From Planctomycetota bacterium (GTDB taxonomy: Bacteria; Planctomycetota; Planctomycetia; Pirellulales; Pirellulaceae): a stretch of DNA of 64,000 nt. The notes below the pieces were generated by a model. That model was not told the origin of the DNA and made no database searches. It worked only from the letters and a program-made list of their open reading frames with translations. Where the stretch lies: contig JAFLCP010000018.1 of NCBI GenBank assembly GCA_017303505.1, positions 1 to 64,000 of the forward strand, written 5' to 3'. Within the stretch, counting starts at the first letter, position 1; every line of letters begins with the position of its first letter. Below are positions 19,510 to 28,904 of this stretch, one piece after another. The position numbers and the translations under genes were made by a program.

Positions 19510-20442
19510 ATGGCCCAAAATCAAAGCGATTCCCCCTCGACCGCTCAGGAACAGGCTAAAGGCTGGGGGGCTGGGGACATGTGGTGTCTCGTCATTTTCT
19601 TCCCAGTGATGTTGTGGGCGATGTTGGCTAAAGACTATGTGTTGGCGACCGCCTGGTGTCTTGTTTGTTTATGCGGTTGTAGCGGATTGCGAGCGGGCGC
19701 GGCTGGTATGTTTGGCATGTTTATTGCCATGGGAATTGCTGTCGTCTATGGTCCCACTCTGGGAATTCGCTATGAAGGTGAAGTTACCAAATGGATCGGG
19801 ACAACCGGTCTGGCCAACCGCTTTCTTAGCATTGGTTTGATGGTGGTCATGCTGACTCTTGTGATCGGACAAATTTTTCAGTGGGGAATTTTCTTAGCTA
19901 CCCATAAACACAAGACGTTGCAAGGCTTAAACCGTTATGTCGGAGGTGTCTTGGGATGTGTCCAAGGTGTTGCGGGAGTTTTCTTACTCCTCGGTGGCTT
20001 ATTCATGGTCGAATCTATCCAACAGACCGACGCAACGAATCAGCAAGTACAAGTCCAGACGACAGAAGCCTCATTGATGCAACGTGTTGTTAACGAAGCT
20101 CATGCGAGTCGTTTAGGGACTTGGGTCAAAAACTACAATCCGTACGAAAAGATCCCACAACTAAATCGTTTCCACGAAGTCAAACGCACCGTGGAAATGC
20201 TTGTTCAACCCGAACGCGTGCAAGAACTTCTCGCTCATCCCGAAGTGGCTCGATTGAAGTCGGACCCCAACGTTCAACAAGCCATTCGGGATATTCGCGA
20301 TGATGCTGAGATTTCGAAACTGCTCAAAGGTGATAAGCCGCTTGATTCAACAGCAATCATGATGATTATGAATCACCCGAAGGTACTTAACTTGCTTGAC
20401 CAGCCAGGCTTTCTCGAATCAGTTCAACGTGCGATCAAGTGA
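19510..20442 (+). CDS. CvpA-like membrane protein
   Basis: A 310-residue protein with four predicted membrane helices in the first 170 residues. The stretch LNRYVGGVLGCVQGVAGVFL resembles the conserved LNR-hGhhhGhhrG region of CvpA (colicin V production) proteins. The C-terminal 130 residues are soluble and contain three degenerate repeats of the type HPEVARLKSDPNVQQAIRD, HPKVLNLLDQPGFLESVQ. The assignment rests on that one region, so it is moderate. The gene stands alone, with a convergent small gene downstream. Confidence 0.55.
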   Translation: MAQNQSDSPSTAQEQAKGWGAGDMWCLVIFFPVMLWAMLAKDYVLATAWCLVCLCGCSGLRAGAAGMFGMFIAMGIAVVYGPTLGIRYEGEVTKWIGTTGLANRFLSIGLMVVMLTLVIGQIFQWGIFLATHKHKTLQGLNRYVGGVLGCVQGVAGVFLLLGGLFMVESIQQTDATNQQVQVQTTEASLMQRVVNEAHASRLGTWVKNYNPYEKIPQLNRFHEVKRTVEMLVQPERVQELLAHPEVARLKSDPNVQQAIRDIRDDAEISKLLKGDKPLDSTAIMMIMNHPKVLNLLDQPGFLESVQRAIK

Positions 20443-20451
20443 GTTGCGAAC

Positions 20452-20823
20452 TCAATAGTTGGATAGTGTGATGGTACCGTTAGGTCGAATGCGAACCGTA
20501 CAATTGCGAGAAATGGTGTTGCTAGGCAACAAAAATTGATCGGGTCCGAACGAGTTGCCATCTTCAAAGCGACCGCTGACCGTCACTTCGTAGGCGCTCC
20601 AGCGTCCCATGCTGATACTGGACATTCCTCCCGGCGGGATGTTGACAAAATCATAGCCGTCCCGTCCAGCCTGAAAATGGATGTGGCTAATCACCTGCCC
20701 CGATTGATTGATGTACGCAATGTTGCGCGAGAAGACCCCTGTGCTCTTGGGAGCTCCAAATTGCAACAACAACAGGACTGTACTGAGGACCGTGACGGCA
20801 GCAAAGATATGAGCTTTGGACAT
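20452..20823 (-). CDS. Hypothetical membrane-anchored small protein
   Basis: 123 residues from the ATG at 20823; an upstream in-frame ATG at 20835 is possible. One N-terminal hydrophobic segment (HIFAAVTVLSTVLLLLQFG) acts as anchor or signal. The remainder is beta-rich (ISHIHFQAGRDGYDFVNIPPGG, then GRWSAYEVTVSGRFEDG) and ends RPNGTITLSNY. I do not recognise the family. It is convergent with the CvpA-like gene, 9 bases apart. Confidence 0.65.
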   Translation of the reverse strand: MSKAHIFAAVTVLSTVLLLLQFGAPKSTGVFSRNIAYINQSGQVISHIHFQAGRDGYDFVNIPPGGMSSISMGRWSAYEVTVSGRFEDGNSFGPDQFLLPSNTISRNCTVRIRPNGTITLSNY

Positions 20824-20835
20824 AAGGCACCTCAT

Positions 20836-21219
20836 GCGTGAGAGAGTCGCAGCGGGGAAAGACCTCTATACCTCAAAGCTGTCATACAAAAATGAGGTGC
20901 CACGGGAGAATCCGCCGAACTGTTATCGATCTCAACCAATAACATGCGAACGATTTGTGCAATCGTTACAGCCGTTATAGTTAGATGGGATTATCGCCGC
21001 CACACTCCCCAAAACGCTCGGCGGTGGAGTTCGTAGCTCCTACTTCGTACTTCGTAATTCGTCATCGTGCTCGTAATTCGTCATCGTCCTCGTACTTCGT
21101 CCTCGTAATTCGTGCTCGCCCCGCCCCGCCGCCTTGCCGATCACGATCACCCATGCGCTGAGTCCAAGCTACGAATAAACTCGCGCTGCCAAAACGTTCT
21201 GCACTTCAATCCGCAATTC
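20836..21219. other. Intergenic region with degenerate CGTAATTCGT repeats
   Basis: No gene is seen. Bases about 21030-21117 hold a run of degenerate short direct repeats made of TCGTAATTCGT, TCGTACTTCGT, CATCGT and CCTCGT units, roughly 10-18 bases each. Such low-complexity CGTAATTCG arrays are variable repeat tracts; no function is known to me. Downstream of it is the C-terminus of the S9 peptidase gene. Confidence 0.6.
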
Positions 21220-23328
21220 CTAATTCTCAACCCCCATCTGGCTCAGCATAAACGCGTATTCATACGCCGTTTCTCGGATCGCTTCATAGCGACCACTCGC
21301 GCCACCGTGCCCCGCATCCATATTGCATCGCAGGATGAGTGGGTTTTGGTCCGTCTTAAGTGAGCGCAGTTTGGCAACATACTTGGTAGGTTCGTGGTAA
21401 AGAACTTGGCTGTCATTTAATGAAGTAGTGACCAGAATGCTCGGATAGGCTTTGCGGGCCAAATTGTCGTACGGCGAATACTCGAGCATATAAAGGCCTG
21501 CTTCCTTTTCGTTCGGATTACCCCATTCCAAATACTCTTGCACGGTTAACGGCAATGACTCGTCAAGCATGGTGTTGATTACATCGACAAAAGGGACGGC
21601 GAGATGAGCGACTTTGCAAAGGTCGGGACGTTCATTGAGAACAGCCCCAATCAATAGCCCCCCTGCACTTCCCCCTTCAATCGCCAACCGATCTCGCGAA
21701 CCATACTTCTCCTTGACCAAGTGATCCGCGCAGGCGATGAAATCATAGAAGGTGTTTTTCTTCTTCATGAGCTTGCCATCGAGGTACCATTGACGTCCCA
21801 AATCGCTACCGCCACGGATGTGGGCTAAGGCGAAAACCACGCCGCGATCTAGCAACACCAGTCGTGCAGCGCTGAAACCGGGTTCTGTACTGAAGCCGTA
21901 AGATCCGTAGCTGTAAAGATACAGCGGAGCGGTACCATCCTTCTTCAAGCCTTTGCGATAAACGATCGACATCGGCACTTTTACGCCATCATGTGAGGTT
22001 GCCTCGATTCGTTCCGAAACATAGTTGTTGGCATCGAATCCACCTGGTACGGCCGTCTGCTTGAGCAACTCGCGCGAGCGGTCATTTAGGTTGTAATCAA
22101 ACACGGAGCTGGGAGTTACCATACTCGTGTAAGTGAAACGAATGGTGTTGGTATCAAATTCGGGATTGCTGCTGAGCCCAACTTCATAGCTTGTTTCGGG
22201 GAACGAAATTCGGTGAGATTCCTGTTTGGCGAAATCGTAGACTCGAAGTTGCGGAACGCCATTCTCTCGTTCGCTGACGACGGCGTGATGCTTGAATACG
22301 GAAATGCCTTCGACAAATACTTTCGGATTGGGGATTTCGAAGTCTTTCCAATTCTTGGCTTCTGTTGCATTTACGGGACAAGTCATCCATTTGAAATTGG
22401 TGACATCGTTTGCATTGGTGTGGATGTGAAAGACGCCATTGCGGTGGTCAATGTTATATTCGACCCCATCGACTCGTTTCGCAAAAAGTTGCCACTCGCC
22501 AGTGGGTTGGCTGGCATCGAGGAAACTGTTTTCGGAAGTATTTGAACTCGCGACACTATGTACTAGAAATTTTTTGTCTTGAGTGCGCCCGACGTCGAGT
22601 CGATAGAGTTCATCTTTCTCTTCGTAGATCAGTACGTCTTGAGCGAGTGGTTCACCGAGAGTGTGGCGGAAAAGTTTGTGAGGTCGTTTGGCTTCGTCTT
22701 CAGTCACATAGAAGATCGTTTTGTTATCCGCACACCAAGTAAATCCGGCGATTTTCGTTAGTTTGTCTTCGATCAATTTGCCCGTGCGCAGGTCCTTAAT
22801 GGAGAGATAATACTCTCGGAATCCTGTCGTGTCGGTCATGTAGGCAAGCAAGTTGTGGTCGTCCGAAGTTCCGAGCGGGAATGCCGACATGAACTTCTCC
22901 CCTTCCGCCAGTCTGTTTACATCAAGAATGATTTCCTCGGAGGCTTCCAGGTTACCTTTCTTGCGACAATAGATGGGGTATTGTTTTCCTTCTTCTGTTC
23001 GCGAGTAAAAGTAATAGCCACCGTCGCGCACTGGAACACTAAGATCGGTCTGTTGAATATGCGACAGAATCTCATCGTACAGCTTTTGCTCAAACGGCTT
23101 GAGATTCTTGGTGACCTCTTCACGATATGCGTTCTCGGCTTCGAGATACTTGATCACCTCTGGATTCGATTTGTCTTTCATCCAGAAGTAAGGATCTTCT
23201 ATCTTCTTGCCGTGGAAATCAAAGCTATGCGGCTTGAGTGGTGCAACGGGCGGTTTCGAAGAAGTGGCGTTTTGTGCTAGCGCACTGGATGCCAAGAGTG
23301 ATAACACGAGTAAGGTTCTTGCTAACAT
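21220..23328 (-). CDS. S9 family prolyl oligopeptidase / oligopeptidase B, secreted
   Basis: A 702-residue enzyme with a signal peptide (MLARTLLVLSLLASSALAQ). The N-terminal beta-propeller domain (about 30-420) is followed by an alpha/beta hydrolase domain. The catalytic triad can be placed at Ser554 (GGSAGG), Asp639 (SLNDSQV) and His674 (GHGGASG). The stretch DESLPLTVQEYLEWGNPNEKE is typical of the PtrB/oligopeptidase B branch, which cleaves short peptides after basic residues. Exported versions are common in planctomycetes. It is a single gene with its own start region. Confidence 0.93.
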   Translation of the reverse strand: MLARTLLVLSLLASSALAQNATSSKPPVAPLKPHSFDFHGKKIEDPYFWMKDKSNPEVIKYLEAENAYREEVTKNLKPFEQKLYDEILSHIQQTDLSVPVRDGGYYFYSRTEEGKQYPIYCRKKGNLEASEEIILDVNRLAEGEKFMSAFPLGTSDDHNLLAYMTDTTGFREYYLSIKDLRTGKLIEDKLTKIAGFTWCADNKTIFYVTEDEAKRPHKLFRHTLGEPLAQDVLIYEEKDELYRLDVGRTQDKKFLVHSVASSNTSENSFLDASQPTGEWQLFAKRVDGVEYNIDHRNGVFHIHTNANDVTNFKWMTCPVNATEAKNWKDFEIPNPKVFVEGISVFKHHAVVSERENGVPQLRVYDFAKQESHRISFPETSYEVGLSSNPEFDTNTIRFTYTSMVTPSSVFDYNLNDRSRELLKQTAVPGGFDANNYVSERIEATSHDGVKVPMSIVYRKGLKKDGTAPLYLYSYGSYGFSTEPGFSAARLVLLDRGVVFALAHIRGGSDLGRQWYLDGKLMKKKNTFYDFIACADHLVKEKYGSRDRLAIEGGSAGGLLIGAVLNERPDLCKVAHLAVPFVDVINTMLDESLPLTVQEYLEWGNPNEKEAGLYMLEYSPYDNLARKAYPSILVTTSLNDSQVLYHEPTKYVAKLRSLKTDQNPLILRCNMDAGHGGASGRYEAIRETAYEYAFMLSQMGVEN

Positions 23329-23388
23329 AAAATGGATCTTGTTGAATTGGGTTTTGGAAAGTCTGCGATTGCAAGCGAAGAGGTATCG

Positions 23389-24306
23389 TTACTTCTTAGG
23401 ATCGAGATTCTTTTGTAGATCTTCGCCGCTGAGTGTGGAGCTCACACCGTCTGCTGGTACATCGACTTTGGTGATCCACAACAACGCGTTTAGAACCAGT
23501 TTTCGGAAGTTATCATCGCCCCAATTCTTATGGAAATGCCCGCCGGTGAAGCCCACGCCGCGGCCACCATCGGTACGATCTGTAGCCCACATCAAATGTT
23601 CGGGGCGACCTTTGGCTTCCTGAATATGTTTGTATGGCCCCTTGGGATACACATAAGGTCCGTCGCGCGTTTCATCTGTGGGCTTGGCCGTCAAAATCGG
23701 CGTGACTCCCTTTAAGTCGGGACGAAAACGCATGTTGAAGTACCATTCATCCACTATGGAAAACGGTTGTACGCCTCGGGTGATGGGATGGTCCGGGAGT
23801 TGCTCAAATTTAGCCTTCCATATTGGGTTGCACGAATACTCATGCTCATAACAACCACCAATCCAATCTCGGAACGTATCCCCTTCTTTCCCCTTAGGAA
23901 CCTCGACTCCGAAATGCAAACAAAACAATCCAACTCCCTTTTCCAAAAGTTGACTGATTCGCGGAATCCGTTCGCCTTGGATCAGTGGATGTCCCTTTCC
24001 GCCATCGGAGTAACAGAGGATACCATCCGCCGAATCAAGGATCGAATCATCTTTGGGATAGCCGTTGAGGACAAAAGAAACTTCTAGTCCTGGAATATCC
24101 TTCAAGCATTGATGAAACAGTTGCACACCCGCATTGTGTTCGTGCATCCCAGGTGGGTGGCTTGGTGTGCCAGCGATGAGAACCAGTTTCTTGGGAGCTT
24201 GGGCTGTGACGGGCGAAGCAGCCAATGTGGCACTATTCAGTGCGGAAGTACCAAGTAGAGTGGCGGCGGTAGAAGCCGCTAGAAAGTCACGGCGATTGAG
24301 ATTCAT
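23389..24306 (-). CDS. ThuA domain protein, Tat-exported
   Basis: A 305-residue protein that begins with a Tat signal (NRRDFLAASTAATLLGTSAL). The ThuA-like amidotransferase fold is shown by KKLVLIAGTPSHPPGMHEH, ILCYSDGGKGHPL, GVGLFCLHFGVEVP and HPITRGVQPFSIVDEWYFNM. ThuA proteins are linked to trehalose and other sugar use, though the planctomycete exported forms have no proven reaction. It ends about 60 bases before the S9 peptidase start on the same strand. Confidence 0.88.
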   Translation of the reverse strand: MNLNRRDFLAASTAATLLGTSALNSATLAASPVTAQAPKKLVLIAGTPSHPPGMHEHNAGVQLFHQCLKDIPGLEVSFVLNGYPKDDSILDSADGILCYSDGGKGHPLIQGERIPRISQLLEKGVGLFCLHFGVEVPKGKEGDTFRDWIGGCYEHEYSCNPIWKAKFEQLPDHPITRGVQPFSIVDEWYFNMRFRPDLKGVTPILTAKPTDETRDGPYVYPKGPYKHIQEAKGRPEHLMWATDRTDGGRGVGFTGGHFHKNWGDDNFRKLVLNALLWITKVDVPADGVSSTLSGEDLQKNLDPKK

Positions 24307-24639
24307 GGGAACTTAGCTCCAGGTGCAATTAGGTGAAGGACATCTTGATCCTCGTCGATTCTGCCAAGCAATTCAAGTGTACTGAGTGTCGCTGCTGAGG
24401 GTATTTGTAAAACGGATTTCGATGTCTCGTGTACCAGCTTTTGGGGGTTGCGAGTGAGGTGGTGATTGAAGGGACACTCGAACCGTTAAAGAGAACGCGA
24501 AACCGGAAATCAACGGATTTTCCCATAGGATCTTGGCTGAGGTTAGAATGGTATGAAGCAAGTTGAGTTTATATGCAGTACCATGTGACGCGGCCTTCCC
24601 GTGGATAATTCCAACCGCTCCTCTCTCTTGGAATGAATC
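24307..24639. other. Divergent intergenic region, ThuA / cytochrome fusion
   Basis: About 330 bases between divergent genes. It should carry both promoters; I see no repeat, RNA gene or clear operator. Confidence 0.5.
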
Positions 24640-27618
24640 ATGCTTCTCTCATTTTCACTTCGTATTCAACTATTGTGGTTCGTTATTGCCACAACTCCTG
24701 CGTTGGCACAGGAATCAACAGACGGTGGTATCGCACCTCGCAGCAATTGGAAAAGTTCGCGTGTGATGGGAAGTCCAGAGAAGCCCAATCCGCTGAAGGT
24801 TGTCCCCGCCTTTCCAAAGCTCAAGTTTGATGAACCGATGCATGTTCGCTGGTCGTCCAGTTTGCAACGTTACATAGTTTGTGAATTGCGAGGAAAACTA
24901 TGGAGCTTTTCTGCAGATGAAAATGTTTCGCAAGCAGACCTGATGGTCGATCTTAAGAGTGAGTTGAAGTCGTTTGATCCGCAGCGTAGCACTGGAGTCC
25001 AGGAAGTTTATTCCATTGCTTTGGATCCCAACTTTGAATCGAACCGTTTCATTTATGTTTGTATGGTATTGGGGAGCAAGCTTGGAAAGCCGTTGGAAGA
25101 TGGAACGCGCGTGTCTCGGTTTCGAGTCACGGACGATAACACGCCTCGCATTGATTTGAATTCCGAACTACCGATCATTGAATGGCTGGCAGGAGGTCAC
25201 AATGGTTGCGATCTTGCGTTTGACAACAGCGGCTGTTTGTTGATCAGTACTGGCGATGCAACTGAGCCCAGTCCACCGGATCGCCTAAAGACTGGCCAAG
25301 ATATCTCCGATTTGTTGGCGAGTATTTTGCGGATCGATGTTCGCGAGGCAACGCCAGAACAGCCTTACAAAATACCGGAGGACAATCCGTTTCAGCATGT
25401 TCCTAATGCCAGAAAAGAAGTGTGGGCCTTTGGGTTTCGCAATCCCTGGCGGATATCGGTCGATCGCGTCAGCGGCGCGTTGGTTGTCGGCGATGTGGGC
25501 TGGGAGAAGTGGGAGATGATCCATCGCGTTGAACGAGGCAGCAATCATGGTTGGAGTGTTCGCGAAGGACGAGAGCTGATTCAAGCGGATGCGTTGCTGG
25601 GACCAGCCGATGTTGTGCCGCCGTGGATCGAACTTTCGCATGCAGAAGCCGCTTCGATTACAGGTGGTTTTGTTTATCGAGGCCGTAAGCTTCCGTCTTT
25701 TGTTGGACAGTATCTATTTGGTGATTGGGTGAATGGGCGAGTTTGGGGAGTGCCCATCGATGGAACGCAAGCTGAGCATGAAGTGGCCAGCACAGCTCTT
25801 CGCATCATTGCGTTTGAACCGGATGCGGACGGAGAACCGCTGGTCGTGAACCATCTCAGCGGAACAACACTTTTTCGGCTAGTGCCAAACGATCAGTACG
25901 AGCGTGAGTTGAATGAGAGTCGAGGATTTCCCAGAAAGTTGAGCGCAACGGGGCTGTTTGAAGATGTAAAGCAGCAGACACCCAAGGAAGGTGTCTTGCG
26001 ATTTTCGATCAATCAGCCGATGTGGCAGGATGGGGCAACGGCAATGCATTATTTGGGCTTACCAAGTGATTCTACAGTGACCGTTTATGATTCGCCGCAG
26101 CCCCTGGCGCACATGGCGATGTTTGCCAGCCGCTTACATTATCCTGTGGGAACCGTGCTCGCAAAAACGTTGCGTTGGAATGGGCTCTGCATCGAGACAC
26201 AGTTGCTCCACTTCGACGGGATTCGTTGGCAAGGTTACAGTTACTTGTGGAACGCAGAACAAAGTGATGCGGAACTTGTTCCTCGCGAAGGGAAAGAAAT
26301 CGTTTTGGGGACTTCCGATAAGAAACGCTGGCGTATCCATAGTCGCAGCGAGTGTTTTCAATGTCACAATCCTTGGCCAGAGACAACGTTGGCCTTTACT
26401 CCCGAGCAATTGCATCAACCGGAGCTCGGTGAACAATCGGTTTGGAATCAATTGCAACGTCTAGGTTATGTCAAAACGCTGAATAGCAATCGGGAACCCG
26501 TGCCTGCCGATCGCTGCGTACGAGTGGCTTTACCTCGTGAGGCGAATGCGTCTGTTGAGCATCGAGCGCGCGCGTATCTGCATGTGAATTGTGCACACTG
26601 TCACCAATTCGGGGCTGGCACAGGCGTGGCGATTGACTTGCGAAGACCTAATTCGGAAGCCGAACTCAAGATGATATCCGTAAAGCCTGAGAAGGGAACG
26701 TTTGGTTTCAAGGATTCACAACTCGTCGATCCGGGGGAATCCGCGAATAGTATCCTCACCTATCGTATAGCCTCATCTTCAGTGGGGCATATGCCGCATA
26801 TCGGAGCACGCGAGGTTGATTTTGCGGGTGTGGCCTTAGTGGCCGATTGGATTGATGGATTAGCAGTTGGAGCCGCAGTGAATTCGGAAACGGCGAATCA
26901 ATCGCCGAGTGAATTGGCGAATGAGCTTATTCGCTCCAACGCCACCAGTAACACTCGCGATGCAAATGCTGACGAAGCGCGGCGACGCACTGCATTAGAG
27001 CTTGCCATTCAACTTGCCAAGCACAAGAACAACGCAACGCCAAAAGGAAACGCCCTACTTTCAAACGAATGGTTGCAACAATTAGCCAAAGATAGTGATA
27101 CGGTTATCAGTAGCTTATTTGAGGCCCATATTCCAGAAGAAAATCGACTTAAACGGTTGAGTGTGGGATCGCGTTGGAGCGATATTGCGAACTTAGATGG
27201 TGATGTGGTGCGCGGCGCCAAGTTGTTTCGCGATCCCAATCGATTTCAATGTGCACGTTGTCACGAAGTGGAGAAAGAAGGTGGCCGTATTGGCCCCAAG
27301 CTTGATGCCATTGGACTTAAATCGGCGAAGTCGCAACTCTTTGAAGCGATCGCGGAACCATCACGAACGGTCGAGGTCAAGTATCAGACACTTCGAGTAA
27401 TGACCGAAGATGGCAATGTCGTTACTGGTCTGCTTGAATCGGAGTCAGAGCAAGAGTTAGTTCTCGTAGTGGCCAACGGGGAAAAGATACGTGTGGCCAT
27501 CGAAGAGATTGCGGAGCGAAAAATCGAGCCACAATCGTTGATGCCAACGGGGTTAATGGAGCAAATGACGGCTCAAGAGATGGCCGATCTGATCGAGTAT
27601 TTGAGTTCACTCCGGTAG
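24640..27618 (+). CDS. Secreted sugar-dehydrogenase-like beta-propeller fused to a multi-haem cytochrome c region
   Basis: A 992-residue fusion with signal peptide IQLLWFVIATTPALAQ. Residues about 60-420 form a six-bladed propeller of the glucose/sorbosone dehydrogenase type (GGHNGCDLAFDNSGCLLIST, then EVWAFGFRNPWRISVDR and GDVGWEKWEMIHRVERG). The central part, about 440-760, resembles SO2930-type dihaem proteins, with CXXCH sites at 572 (CFQCH) and 651 (CAHCH). A C-terminal planctomycete-type cytochrome module has a third site at 871 (CARCH), then GGRIGPKLDAIG and MTAQEMADLIEYL. It probably oxidises a carbohydrate-like substrate in the periplasm and passes electrons to its own haems. Substrate and PQQ use are unproven. 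Confidence 0.88.
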   Translation: MLLSFSLRIQLLWFVIATTPALAQESTDGGIAPRSNWKSSRVMGSPEKPNPLKVVPAFPKLKFDEPMHVRWSSSLQRYIVCELRGKLWSFSADENVSQADLMVDLKSELKSFDPQRSTGVQEVYSIALDPNFESNRFIYVCMVLGSKLGKPLEDGTRVSRFRVTDDNTPRIDLNSELPIIEWLAGGHNGCDLAFDNSGCLLISTGDATEPSPPDRLKTGQDISDLLASILRIDVREATPEQPYKIPEDNPFQHVPNARKEVWAFGFRNPWRISVDRVSGALVVGDVGWEKWEMIHRVERGSNHGWSVREGRELIQADALLGPADVVPPWIELSHAEAASITGGFVYRGRKLPSFVGQYLFGDWVNGRVWGVPIDGTQAEHEVASTALRIIAFEPDADGEPLVVNHLSGTTLFRLVPNDQYERELNESRGFPRKLSATGLFEDVKQQTPKEGVLRFSINQPMWQDGATAMHYLGLPSDSTVTVYDSPQPLAHMAMFASRLHYPVGTVLAKTLRWNGLCIETQLLHFDGIRWQGYSYLWNAEQSDAELVPREGKEIVLGTSDKKRWRIHSRSECFQCHNPWPETTLAFTPEQLHQPELGEQSVWNQLQRLGYVKTLNSNREPVPADRCVRVALPREANASVEHRARAYLHVNCAHCHQFGAGTGVAIDLRRPNSEAELKMISVKPEKGTFGFKDSQLVDPGESANSILTYRIASSSVGHMPHIGAREVDFAGVALVADWIDGLAVGAAVNSETANQSPSELANELIRSNATSNTRDANADEARRRTALELAIQLAKHKNNATPKGNALLSNEWLQQLAKDSDTVISSLFEAHIPEENRLKRLSVGSRWSDIANLDGDVVRGAKLFRDPNRFQCARCHEVEKEGGRIGPKLDAIGLKSAKSQLFEAIAEPSRTVEVKYQTLRVMTEDGNVVTGLLESESEQELVLVVANGEKIRVAIEEIAERKIEPQSLMPTGLMEQMTAQEMADLIEYLSSLR

Positions 27619-27632
27619 CTCACGCACAGACT

Positions 27633-28238
27633 TCACCAAAACTTCCACCATGGCTTCATCGCTTTTTCAATGGCGGCTATTGCTTCTTTAGCGACCTCTT
27701 TTACATATTCGTCCGAGTCGTTGTTCAATTCTCGCAATGAAGGGAGAGCGTTGCTCGCGTGTTTGCCCATTTTTCCCAGCGCGAAGGCGGCACGAAAACG
27801 GACGTTCCAATCGGGATGCGACAGAGCTTGAATCAATGGCCAATCGCCTAAGCCAAGCAAGAAGGAGAGTCCAAAGGCTGCGATGGTTCCTTGTGAATGA
27901 GAATCCGAAAGGAGTTGTTTTTCAAGTTCGCAATACACTTTATGAAGTGTTCGTTCGTCGTCGACGCCTTGGATCATTGTTGCCTGTAAAGCCTCGTAGT
28001 CCTCCTCTTCAATGGCGGCAGTTACCTGGTCGACAATCGTTTGCCGTGCAGACGCGTCATGAATCAGTTTGGCGGTGGCATCATCGATTAGCTTTGGTAC
28101 TTCATCAGCAATATGAGGTGGTACGCCCTCCGTGCGGAGTTTTTCGATGATGGCTTTGTTATCCGACCCTGCATCGCGCAAGTCCCACGCATGGTGCAAC
28201 ATAATACGAACGCGTTGTTCCAGCGTTGGCATGAGCAT
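27633..28238 (-). CDS. HEAT-repeat protein
   Basis: A 201-residue protein, acidic at first and helical throughout. The C-terminal third shows two HEAT-type units (HPDWNVRFRAAFALGKMG and NDSDEYVKEVAKEAIAAIEK). No catalytic motif or signal peptide is seen; such proteins serve as binding surfaces. It is convergent with the cytochrome fusion gene, stops 15 bases apart, and runs with the two following minus-strand genes. Confidence 0.8.
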   Translation of the reverse strand: MLMPTLEQRVRIMLHHAWDLRDAGSDNKAIIEKLRTEGVPPHIADEVPKLIDDATAKLIHDASARQTIVDQVTAAIEEEDYEALQATMIQGVDDERTLHKVYCELEKQLLSDSHSQGTIAAFGLSFLLGLGDWPLIQALSHPDWNVRFRAAFALGKMGKHASNALPSLRELNNDSDEYVKEVAKEAIAAIEKAMKPWWKFW

Positions 28239-28284
28239 GATTTACTCTTCCTTTACGTTGTGAAGTTCTGCCAGTAACGATTCT

Positions 28285-28803
28285 CTACTGCGACATGTCG
28301 AAATAAGCGTTCCAAACTTTCAGGCCAAGTTCATTTCCCTCGATCCCATCGATGAACGAGTAAAGAAACGGTTGACGCCAAGAATCTTCACAGTGCTCAA
28401 ACCGAGTAATCTGTGGTGGATGTATGCGGAAATTACCCGCGGATTTCGGCGAATAGGGAATGGAAACAACTGCTTCAGATTTCGGTAATGAATAGCAGCG
28501 AATCTCGACAATAATCGCGCTGGTTAGTCTCTTATCGATATTGATGTGCTTGGCATATACAAACGAAGCGTATTTGGCGGTCATGTCGTTGGACCGAAGT
28601 TTTTGGATCCCATACTCGATTGGATCTTGCCCGGAATCAACTGATTCTATGCAATCGACTTTGATCTCGTCCGAGTCGGTCATGTAAACCAACATCGGAA
28701 CAAGTTGTTCGTTTTCTGCCATGTTCCAGAGCGCATAAGAAGCAGCAAAGCCCGCTAGCTCGGCCGCTGTAAAGATCGAACCGTCATCATTGGAGAAATG
28801 CAT
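28285..28803 (-). CDS. Hypothetical protein
   Basis: 172 residues, soluble, mixed alpha/beta, without signal peptide. Recognisable stretches include AELAGFAASYALWNMAENEQ and KLRSNDMTAKYASFVYAK. I do not recognise the family. It lies 46 bases upstream of the HEAT protein gene on the same strand and could be co-transcribed with it. Confidence 0.65.
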   Translation of the reverse strand: MHFSNDDGSIFTAAELAGFAASYALWNMAENEQLVPMLVYMTDSDEIKVDCIESVDSGQDPIEYGIQKLRSNDMTAKYASFVYAKHINIDKRLTSAIIVEIRCYSLPKSEAVVSIPYSPKSAGNFRIHPPQITRFEHCEDSWRQPFLYSFIDGIEGNELGLKVWNAYFDMSQ

Positions 28804-28904
28804 GGTACCTTTCGTCCTGTTGCTGTGCCGAATTGATGGGGTTGAGAGCTTAAGTTATACGTCATCGCGATGATTCGAAACTAGGCCTTGAGGGCAGCAG
28901 GAGT

